Shown here in pieces: positions 1 to 5,950 of a DNA stretch of 5,950 bases. The position numbers and the translations under genes were made by a program. Each line of letters starts with the position of its first letter. The stretch's first letter is position 1. Under the pieces are notes generated by a model. The model saw nothing but the letters and a program-made list of their open reading frames with translations. It was not told where the DNA came from and made no database searches. Source of the stretch: Mycobacterium sp. (GTDB lineage: Bacteria > Actinomycetota > Actinomycetes > Mycobacteriales > Mycobacteriaceae); assembly GCA_025965815.1 (NCBI GenBank), contig JAOPWF010000029.1, forward strand, positions 1 to 5,950, written 5' to 3'.

Positions 1-1332
1 GGTGCCCTCGCCGAACGGCTTGGTGGTGAAGAACGGGGTGAAGATGCGGTCGACGATGTCTTTGGGGATGCCGGGTCCGTCATCGCCGATCTCGACCCGG
101 ATGAAGTCGTCGCCTTCGCGCATGGTGCGCACCGTCAGTGTGCCGCTGCCGTTCATCGCCTGGATCGCGTTATCGATGATGTTGGTCCACACCTGGTTGA
201 GATCACCAGGGAAGCAGGGTAACTCGGGCAGCGACGTGTCGTACTCCTTGACCAGCTTGATGTTCTTGTCCTTGCCGATCTTGTCGCCGAACATCATCAG
301 CGTGCTTCGCAGCAGCTCGTGCACATCGACGACCTGGAAGGGCGCCCGGTCCATCTGGGAGTACTGCTTGGCGCCGGCCAGCAGGGCGGAGATGCGCTTA
401 CTGGCTTCGCCGATCTCGTTGATCAACTGTTCGGTCTTGACGGTGTAGTTGAGCCAACCGATGGCGCCTTGCAGTGACGCCGAATCATCGACCTCGTCGA
501 CGGACGCGGAGATCCGTTCCAGCCAGTCGGTGTCCAGGCCGGCCTCGACGAAGGTCGGTGCGATGTCCCACGCTCCGGCGATGCCGTGGTCGTCCAGCCA
601 GTCGCCGAGGAGGTCCTCGCGGTCGGATGCCTCCAACGCGGTGAGCTCCTGGGACTTCGACTTGGCGACCTGCTCGGCGACCTCTTCCTGAATGCTCACC
701 AGGACGCGCAGACCTTCGGGGGTGAACTTGCCGTCGGCGAGCATCGCCAGTTTGTGCCGCATGCCGGCGACCTTGTCGCGAAGTTCGGCGGCGGCCCGTG
801 CGGTGGCTGCGGCGGGATTGTTCAGCTGGTGGGTGAGACCGGCGGACAACTGCCCGAGCGCAAGTAACTTCTCCCGGTTGTCGATGATCTGACGCTGCCG
901 CAGGCCGCCGACCTTCAATCCGTCGAGCAGGTGCACCGCCATGGGGAACTGCGTCTTGACGAAGTCGCCGAAGGCGTCGGCGTCCAGAACGAAGAATTTC
1001 GACGGTTTGGTGACCCGCACCGATGACTCGTAGACATGCTGCTCACCGGGCACGAACGCGGACCAGGCTCCGCAGTACACGCCGCGCTGCGATGTCCTGT
1101 TTGTTTCGATGTCCTCGCCGCCGGACCGTTTTGACATCACCAGCTCGCCGTCGATGAGTACGTAAAAGCACGTCGCCGGTTCGCCCTCGACGCAGATCGG
1201 CCCAGGTTCGAAACTGGCGATGTAGCCGTCGCGGCACAGCGTCTGGCGTTGCTCTTCGGACAGCGACTCGAACAGGAACAGCGTGCGCAGTTCCTCGGGC
1301 ACGCACTTCAACTGCCCATCGGTCTCGGTCAT
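1..1332 (-). CDS. Soluble sensor histidine kinase with N-terminal cyclic-nucleotide-binding-like domain (C-terminus cut by window edge)
   Basis: I translated this frame by hand; it is open for 444 codons from ATG 1332 to the window edge. Residues about 8-135 resemble a Crp/cNMP-binding beta-roll (CFYVLIDGEL at 55-64). The H-box LGQLSAGLTHQLNNP gives the likely phospho-acceptor His168. The HATPase_c domain shows an N-box (N384, N388), a G1 box (DDGPGIP, 417-423) and an F-box (FTPFF, 431-435). The GxG box and the C-terminus lie beyond base 1. I see no membrane segments, so it is probably cytoplasmic. Two oddities stand out: the H-box to N-box distance is about 216 residues, roughly twice the usual, and five of its six cysteines (10, 33, 47, 55, 87) fall in the sensor domain. 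It lies 16 bp downstream of the receiver-flavoprotein gene, which is its likely phosphotransfer partner (inference). The ligand is unknown. Confidence 0.93.
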   Translation of the reverse strand, partial: MTETDGQLKCVPEELRTLFLFESLSEEQRQTLCRDGYIASFEPGPICVEGEPATCFYVLIDGELVMSKRSGGEDIETNRTSQRGVYCGAWSAFVPGEQHVYESSVRVTKPSKFFVLDADAFGDFVKTQFPMAVHLLDGLKVGGLRQRQIIDNREKLLALGQLSAGLTHQLNNPAAATARAAAELRDKVAGMRHKLAMLADGKFTPEGLRVLVSIQEEVAEQVAKSKSQELTALEASDREDLLGDWLDDHGIAGAWDIAPTFVEAGLDTDWLERISASVDEVDDSASLQGAIGWLNYTVKTEQLINEIGEASKRISALLAGAKQYSQMDRAPFQVVDVHELLRSTLMMFGDKIGKDKNIKLVKEYDTSLPELPCFPGDLNQVWTNIIDNAIQAMNGSGTLTVRTMREGDDFIRVEIGDDGPGIPKDIVDRIFTPFFTTKPFGEGT

Positions 1333-1337
1333 GCTGT

Positions 1338-1344
1338 CTCCTCC
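1338..1344 (-). promoter_or_regulatory. Strong Shine-Dalgarno of the histidine kinase gene
   Basis: On the minus strand GGAGGAG lies 5 nt before the ATG at 1332. It sits between the flavoprotein stop (TGA, 1349-1351) and this start. It fixes the kinase start codon and supports co-transcription of the two genes with independent ribosome loading. Confidence 0.8.
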
Positions 1345-1348
1345 GCTA

Positions 1349-3058
1349 TCACTCCGCTAGGTAGCGATGCACAAGCATCACCGCCATGGATCCTTCGCCG
1401 ACGGCGGCGGCCACTCGTTTGGCCGATTCGGATCTCACATCACCTGCAACAAACACACCGGGCACACTTGTTTCCAGATGATGCGGCGCGCGGTCCAGCG
1501 TCCAGCCGACGACGTTCTGCAGGTCCGGGCCGGCGAGGATGAACCCGTGGTCGTCGCGGGCGACCACTCCTTTGAGCCAGTCGGTGCGCGGGGTCGCGCC
1601 GATGAAGCAGCACATCCGGGTGCAGTCCACCTTTTCGCGTTTTCCGGTGTTCCGGTTCTGCAGCCAGAGCCCGCCCAGGCTCGCTTCGCCGTCCTCGTGG
1701 GTCTCGCCGATGGTGTCGACCACCTCGGTGCAGGTCCGGACGAAGATCTTGTCGTTCTGCTCGATCTGCTGGATCAGGTAGTACGACATCGACGCTTCCA
1801 GCGACGGTCCGCGGACCACCAGGGTGACCGATTTCGCTTCGCGGGACATGAACATCGCGGCCTGGCCTGCCGAGTTGGCTCCGCCGACGATGTACACATC
1901 TTCGCCACGGCACTCTGAGGCATCCGAAACCGAGGCGCCGTAATAGACGCCGCGACCGATGTAATTGCACGTGTTGTCCGGATCGTCCCAGCAGCCGCTG
2001 ACCCGCAGCTGTCGATAGTCCACACCGGTGGCCAGAATGACGGCCTGGGCGCCGATGGTGCTGTCGTCCTCGAACCGGACGGTGTGCGCCGATCCCGATC
2101 CGGTGGCGTTGAGGCCGACCGCCTGACGCGTGGTGATCACTTCCGCGCCGAACCTTTCGGCCTGACGGCGAGCCGATGTGGTGAGTTCGGCGCCCGAGAC
2201 CCCGGTGGGAAACCCGAGATAGTTCTCGATCCTCGAGCTCCGGCCGGCCTGCCCGCCCGTCGTGGTGCTCTCGATCAGGACGGTCTTCAGGCCCTCCGAG
2301 GCGCCGTACACCGCGGCGGCGAGGCCGGCGGGGCCGCCGCCGATGACCGCCAGGTCATACATCGGCAGGGAGGGTGTGGTGGACAGGCCCAGCATGGCGG
2401 CCAGCTGGGCGTTGCTCGGCTCGACGAGGGTTTCACCCTCTTCGGTGATCACCACCGGAAGGTTGAGGCCGTCCAGGCCGGCGGCGTCCAGCAGAGTCTT
2501 GCCCTTGGGTTCGTCGGCCATGAACGCCTTGAACGAATGCTGGTTGCGCGCAAGGAACTGCCGCACCTCCCACGAGCGGGCATTCCACCGGTGGCCGATC
2601 ACCTTCGTCTGGGGAATCGCCCGGTCGCCGACCGCACGCCAGGCCTCGATCAGCCCGTCGATGACCGGGTAGAGCTTCTCCTCGGGCGGGTCCCACGGCT
2701 TGAGCAGGTAATGGTCCAGGTCGACGACGTTGATCGCGTCGATCGCGGCGTGGGTGTCGGCGTACGCGGTCAGCAGGACCCGGCGCGCCAGGGGGAACAG
2801 GTCCATGGCCTGCTCCAGGAACTCGATGCCGCTCATATGCGGCATCCGGTAATCGGCAACGAACACGGCCACCGCGTCACCGCGCAACTTCAGCTCTTTG
2901 AGCGTCTCGAGTGCGTCGGGACCCGATTCGGCGCGCACTATCCGGAACTTCTCGCCGTAGTGTCGACGGAGATCGCGGGCAACCGCCCGGGACACAGCGG
3001 GATCGTCGTCGACGCTCAGGATCACGGGTTTACGGGGCTGGGAGGCAGGTCCAGTCAT
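1349..3058 (-). CDS. Receiver domain fused to thioredoxin-reductase-like FAD/NAD(P)H oxidoreductase lacking the CxxC
   Basis: The protein is 569 residues from ATG 3058. Residues 10-135 are a complete receiver: D18/D19 acidic pocket, phospho-acceptor D69 (ADYRMP), T97 and K120. Residues about 150-225 look like a thioredoxin/glutaredoxin-type fold (RQFLARN, LPVVITEEG) but have no cysteine. Residues 233-569 are a low-molecular-weight thioredoxin-reductase-like flavoprotein: FAD motif GGGPAG (240-245), GGQ (268-270), pyridine-nucleotide motif GGANSA (392-397) and C-terminal FAD motif VFVAGDVR (535-542). Where true thioredoxin reductases have Cys-Ala-Thr-Cys, this protein has Gly374-Ala-Ser-Val377, so classical thioredoxin reduction is unlikely. 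The electron acceptor is unknown. A GTG at 3109 would add 17 residues outside any domain. I preferred ATG 3058 because the receiver begins shortly after it and a -10-like hexamer lies just upstream. The cytoplasmic kinase gene follows in the same operon. Confidence 0.93.
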   Translation of the reverse strand: MTGPASQPRKPVILSVDDDPAVSRAVARDLRRHYGEKFRIVRAESGPDALETLKELKLRGDAVAVFVADYRMPHMSGIEFLEQAMDLFPLARRVLLTAYADTHAAIDAINVVDLDHYLLKPWDPPEEKLYPVIDGLIEAWRAVGDRAIPQTKVIGHRWNARSWEVRQFLARNQHSFKAFMADEPKGKTLLDAAGLDGLNLPVVITEEGETLVEPSNAQLAAMLGLSTTPSLPMYDLAVIGGGPAGLAAAVYGASEGLKTVLIESTTTGGQAGRSSRIENYLGFPTGVSGAELTTSARRQAERFGAEVITTRQAVGLNATGSGSAHTVRFEDDSTIGAQAVILATGVDYRQLRVSGCWDDPDNTCNYIGRGVYYGASVSDASECRGEDVYIVGGANSAGQAAMFMSREAKSVTLVVRGPSLEASMSYYLIQQIEQNDKIFVRTCTEVVDTIGETHEDGEASLGGLWLQNRNTGKREKVDCTRMCCFIGATPRTDWLKGVVARDDHGFILAGPDLQNVVGWTLDRAPHHLETSVPGVFVAGDVRSESAKRVAAAVGEGSMAVMLVHRYLAE

Positions 3059-3066
3059 CGTGAACC

Positions 3067-3072
3067 AGTATG
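3067..3072 (-). promoter_or_regulatory. Possible -10 element for the flavoprotein-kinase operon (leaderless mRNA?)
   Basis: On the minus strand CATACT ends 8 nt before the ATG at 3058. Transcription would then start at or within a base or two of the start codon, giving a leaderless mRNA, which is common in mycobacteria. No Shine-Dalgarno precedes this ATG, which fits. No convincing -35 is visible at the right spacing. This is a prediction from sequence only. Confidence 0.35.
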
Positions 3073-3133
3073 CGCTCGTCAGAGCGCCGGAGCGCGGCTC
3101 GGTTCCCACCCGCTGGTGCGCCCCTCAGCGATT

Positions 3134-3161
3134 TTGGTACGCGCTGCTGAGCGGGTATTGT
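3134..3161 (+). promoter_or_regulatory. Predicted housekeeping-type promoter of the infA operon
   Basis: TTGGTA (3134-3139) and TATTGT (3156-3161) are separated by 16 nt. The -10 fits the actinobacterial TANNNT pattern. The predicted start, near 3167-3169, gives infA a leader of about 130 nt. The promoter is divergent to the flavoprotein operon, whose ATG is about 75 bp away. No operator-like palindrome was recognised between them. Confidence 0.5.
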
Positions 3162-3253
3162 GGACCAACGGTGCGGCATCCGCGCCGGCTCTTGCGTGCC
3201 CTGTCCTGGAAGTTCCTGTCACCGGCTCACGTTTTGTAGTCGGAGGGATTGTT

Positions 3254-3331
3254 GTGCCAGCCGGGCGCACAGCCAACAGATATCAGGATCGCGGAGGATA
3301 TGGCCAAGAAAGACGGTGCCATAGAGGTTGA
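3254..3331 (+). CDS. Possible small upstream ORF (25 codons) overlapping the infA start
   Basis: GTG 3254 is preceded by GGAGGG (3242-3247) with 6 nt between them, a better-placed Shine-Dalgarno than infA's own. The frame (beginning [10 protein letters not shown]) runs 25 codons to TGA 3329-3331. It therefore passes through the infA ATG at 3300 in another frame and ends 32 nt inside infA. The product is Arg/Gly-rich and matches no family I know. If translated, it would compete with or couple to infA initiation. A TTG at 3249 in the infA frame is an alternative user of the same Shine-Dalgarno. It may equally be a chance frame. Confidence 0.25.
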
Positions 3332-3521
3332 GGGTCGTGTGGTCGAACCACTGCCCAATGCGATGTTTCGCATTGAGCTGGAGAACGGCCACAAGGTACT
3401 CGCCCACATCAGTGGCAAGATGCGGCAGCACTACATCCGCATCCTGCCCGAGGACCGGGTCGTGGTGGAGCTGTCTCCCTACGACCTGTCCCGGGGCCGC
3501 ATTGTGTACCGGTACAAGTAA
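3300..3521 (+). CDS. infA: Translation initiation factor IF-1
   Basis: The 73-residue product begins [20 protein letters not shown] and ends RGRIVYRYK. This is the full-length IF-1 OB-fold, with the family hallmarks [20 protein letters not shown] and [20 protein letters not shown]-1 binds the 30S A-site during initiation with IF-2 and IF-3. The start is set by homology and by GGAGG at 3293-3297, only 2 nt before ATG, which is unusually close. An in-frame TTG at 3249 would add 17 residues that are foreign to the family. It is the first gene of the infA-rpmJ-rpsM-rpsK-rpsD-rpoA cluster, and a possible small ORF overlaps its 5' end. Confidence 0.98.
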
Positions 3522-3576
3522 GCGCGTAAGCCCGAAGAATTACACCGACGAGACAAAGAACAGGATCGACACAGCC

Positions 3577-3690
3577 GTGAAGGTGAACCCGAGCGTCAAG
3601 CCCATTTGCGACAAGTGCAGGGTGATCCGTCGGCATCGGCGGGTCATGGTGATCTGCGTCGATCCGCGCCACAAGCAGCGGCAAGGCTGA
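3577..3690 (+). CDS. rpmJ: 50S ribosomal protein bL36, zinc-ribbon form
   Basis: The 37-residue product begins [14 protein letters not shown] and starts with GTG. It is the usual bL36 length, with the Cys11-x2-Cys14 ... Cys27 ... His32 zinc-binding set complete (C+ form). It belongs to the large ribosomal subunit. A weak AGGA at 3562-3565 precedes the start. The gene follows infA after 55 nt, the standard arrangement. Actinobacteria often carry a second, cysteine-free bL36 elsewhere that replaces this one under zinc starvation; none lies in this window. Confidence 0.97.
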   Translation: MKVNPSVKPICDKCRVIRRHRRVMVICVDPRHKQRQG

Positions 3691-3735
3691 GTCGGCGCTA
3701 GCTACCCACAACTGAATGCAGACCTCCCAGTACCA

Positions 3736-3756
3736 GTGAGCGGATACGCCGCTCAT
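3736..3756 (+). repeat. Perfect inverted repeat (hairpin 1) in the rpmJ-rpsM leader
   Basis: TGAGCGG (3737-3743) and CCGCTCA (3749-3755) form a perfect 7-bp stem with a 5-nt loop. A G-U pair (3736/3756) can extend it. No T-tract follows, so it is not a typical intrinsic terminator. It lies 46 nt after the rpmJ stop. Confidence 0.6.
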
Positions 3757-3760
3757 ACAC

Positions 3761-3780
3761 GCCCGGCACGGAGGCCGGGC
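3761..3780 (+). repeat. Perfect GC inverted repeat (hairpin 2) in the rpmJ-rpsM leader
   Basis: GCCCGGC (3761-3767) and GCCGGGC (3774-3780) form a perfect all-GC 7-bp stem with a 6-nt loop, four bases after hairpin 1. CCCCGAAACG follows rather than T residues. The rpsM start is 60 nt further on. The two stems may be an RNA processing, stability or autoregulatory structure (inference). Partial attenuation is another option. Confidence 0.6.
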
Positions 3781-3840
3781 CCCCGAAACGACGTGGGGAC
3801 GGACTGGGATAAGACCTCCGCCTTAAGAGGAATGGCACAC

Positions 3841-4215
3841 ATGGCTCGACTTTTGGGCGTCGACCTCCCGCGCGATAAGCGCATGGAGATCGCCCTGACC
3901 TACATCTTCGGAATCGGCCGTACCCGCTCCCAGGAAGTCCTGGACGCGACCGGGGTGGACCGGGACCTGCGCAGCAAGGACCTCACCGACGACCAGGTGA
4001 CCCAGCTGCGTGACTACATCGAAGCCCACCTGAAGGTGGAGGGTGACCTGCGCCGCGAGGTGCAGGCAGACATCCGCCGCAAGATCGAGATCGGCTGCTA
4101 CCAGGGCCTGCGGCACCGCCGTGGCCTGCCGGTGCGTGGCCAGCGGACCAAGACCAATGCGCGCACCCGCAAGGGCCCGAAGCGCACCATCGCCGGCAAG
4201 AAGAAGGCCAGGTAA
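3841..4215 (+). CDS. rpsM: 30S ribosomal protein uS13
   Basis: The 124-residue product begins [19 protein letters not shown] and matches the usual actinobacterial uS13 length. Visible hallmarks are [30 protein letters not shown] (about 85-103) and the basic tail [11 protein letters not shown] that reaches toward P-site tRNA. It sits in the 30S head and contacts 50S through bridges. ATG 3841 was chosen over ATG 3832 because GAGG at 3827-3830 is correctly spaced only from 3841. A 150-nt gap with two hairpins separates it from rpmJ, and rpsK follows after 3 nt. Confidence 0.98.
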   Translation: MARLLGVDLPRDKRMEIALTYIFGIGRTRSQEVLDATGVDRDLRSKDLTDDQVTQLRDYIEAHLKVEGDLRREVQADIRRKIEIGCYQGLRHRRGLPVRGQRTKTNARTRKGPKRTIAGKKKAR

Positions 4216-4218
4216 CCG

Positions 4219-4632
4219 ATGCCACCGAAGAAATCGTCCGGCGCCCCCAAGAAGGGGCAGAAGACCCGTCGCCGGGAAAAGAAGAACGTTCCGCACGGCG
4301 CCGCGCACATCAAGAGCACGTTCAACAACACGATCGTGTCGATCACCGATCCGCAGGGCAACGTCATCGCCTGGGCGTCCTCGGGCCACGTCGGCTTCAA
4401 GGGTTCGCGCAAGTCGACGCCGTTCGCCGCGCAGTTGGCCGCCGAGAACGCGGCCCGCAAGGCACAGGAGCACGGCGTGAAGAAGGTCGACGTGTTCGTG
4501 AAGGGTCCGGGCTCGGGCCGCGAGACCGCGATCCGGTCACTGCAGGCTGCCGGCCTCGAAGTGGGCGCGATTTCCGATGTCACCCCGCAGCCGCACAACG
4601 GCTGCCGGCCGCCCAAGCGGCGCCGGGTCTAG
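4219..4632 (+). CDS. rpsK: 30S ribosomal protein uS11
   Basis: The 137-residue product begins [19 protein letters not shown]. The lysine/arginine-rich N-terminal extension is followed by the uS11 core: [53 protein letters not shown] and the C-terminal [18 protein letters not shown]. It forms part of the 30S platform near the mRNA exit. The start follows the rpsM stop by 3 nt, so translational coupling is likely; its Shine-Dalgarno (AGG-rich) lies inside the end of rpsM. No anomalies were seen. Confidence 0.98.
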   Translation: MPPKKSSGAPKKGQKTRRREKKNVPHGAAHIKSTFNNTIVSITDPQGNVIAWASSGHVGFKGSRKSTPFAAQLAAENAARKAQEHGVKKVDVFVKGPGSGRETAIRSLQAAGLEVGAISDVTPQPHNGCRPPKRRRV

Positions 4633-4654
4633 CAGGGACGAGGAGAACAGACTC

Positions 4655-5950
<1,296 letters not shown>

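Noticed and set aside
1367..1918. A 183-codon plus-strand frame antisense to the flavoprotein C-terminus
   Set aside because: It is a shadow of the coding strand; its residues are a low-complexity mixture with no motif.
1349..3058. Annotation as a classical thioredoxin reductase (trxB)
   Set aside because: The catalytic CxxC is absent and the protein is almost twice the usual length, with an N-terminal receiver.
3059..3109. GTG 3109 as start of the flavoprotein gene
   Set aside because: The added 17 residues lie outside the receiver domain, and the only purine-rich stretch upstream is about 11 nt away. Not excluded.
2084..3331. A 415-codon open frame on the plus strand antisense to the flavoprotein gene
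   Set aside because: It is a high-GC shadow of the real minus-strand gene, which has clear receiver and flavoprotein motifs throughout. Only its last 25 codons, beyond the flavoprotein, were kept as a low-confidence upstream ORF.
3832..3840. ATG 3832 as the rpsM start
   Set aside because: It lies one base after the Shine-Dalgarno and would add three residues not typical of uS13.
3823..4473. A 216-codon minus-strand open frame antisense to rpsM and rpsK
   Set aside because: It overlaps two ribosomal protein genes completely and has no family signature.

Overview
The window is high-GC DNA from an actinobacterium, most likely a Mycobacterium/Mycolicibacterium-type member of the Mycobacteriales. 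The reasons are the gene order infA-rpmJ-rpsM-rpsK-rpsD-rpoA, a cysteine-free 201-residue uS4, a 124-residue uS13, an RpoA beginning [12 protein letters not shown], and strong GC bias at third codon positions. The genus is inferred from these features and was not searched.

The left half (1-3058, minus strand) is a two-gene operon that looks like an unusual two-component redox system. The promoter-proximal gene (3058 to 1349) encodes a 569-residue fusion: an intact CheY-type receiver, a cysteine-free thioredoxin-fold-like linker domain, and a thioredoxin-reductase-like flavoprotein whose redox CxxC is replaced by Gly-Ala-Ser-Val. After a 16-bp gap comes a soluble sensor histidine kinase (1332 to beyond base 1). 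It has an N-terminal cyclic-nucleotide-binding-like domain, an HQLNNP H-box, a long insertion between the two dimerisation helices, and a standard HATPase domain cut by the window edge. The simplest reading is that the kinase phosphorylates the receiver of the flavoprotein, so that an enzyme rather than a DNA-binding domain is the output.

The middle (3059-3299) is a divergent intergenic region. It holds a plausible promoter for infA, a leader of about 130 nt with a possible small upstream ORF that overlaps the infA start, and on the other strand a -10-like hexamer so close to the flavoprotein ATG that a leaderless mRNA is plausible.

The right half (3300-5950, plus strand) is the conserved translation/transcription cluster: infA (IF-1), rpmJ (bL36, zinc-ribbon form), rpsM (uS13), rpsK (uS11), rpsD (uS4, zinc-free form) and the first 194 codons of rpoA (RNA polymerase alpha). 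The rpmJ-rpsM gap carries two adjacent perfect 7-bp hairpins. The rpsD-rpoA gap carries a GC-rich inverted repeat. I see no tRNA, rRNA, CRISPR array, insertion sequence or phage feature.
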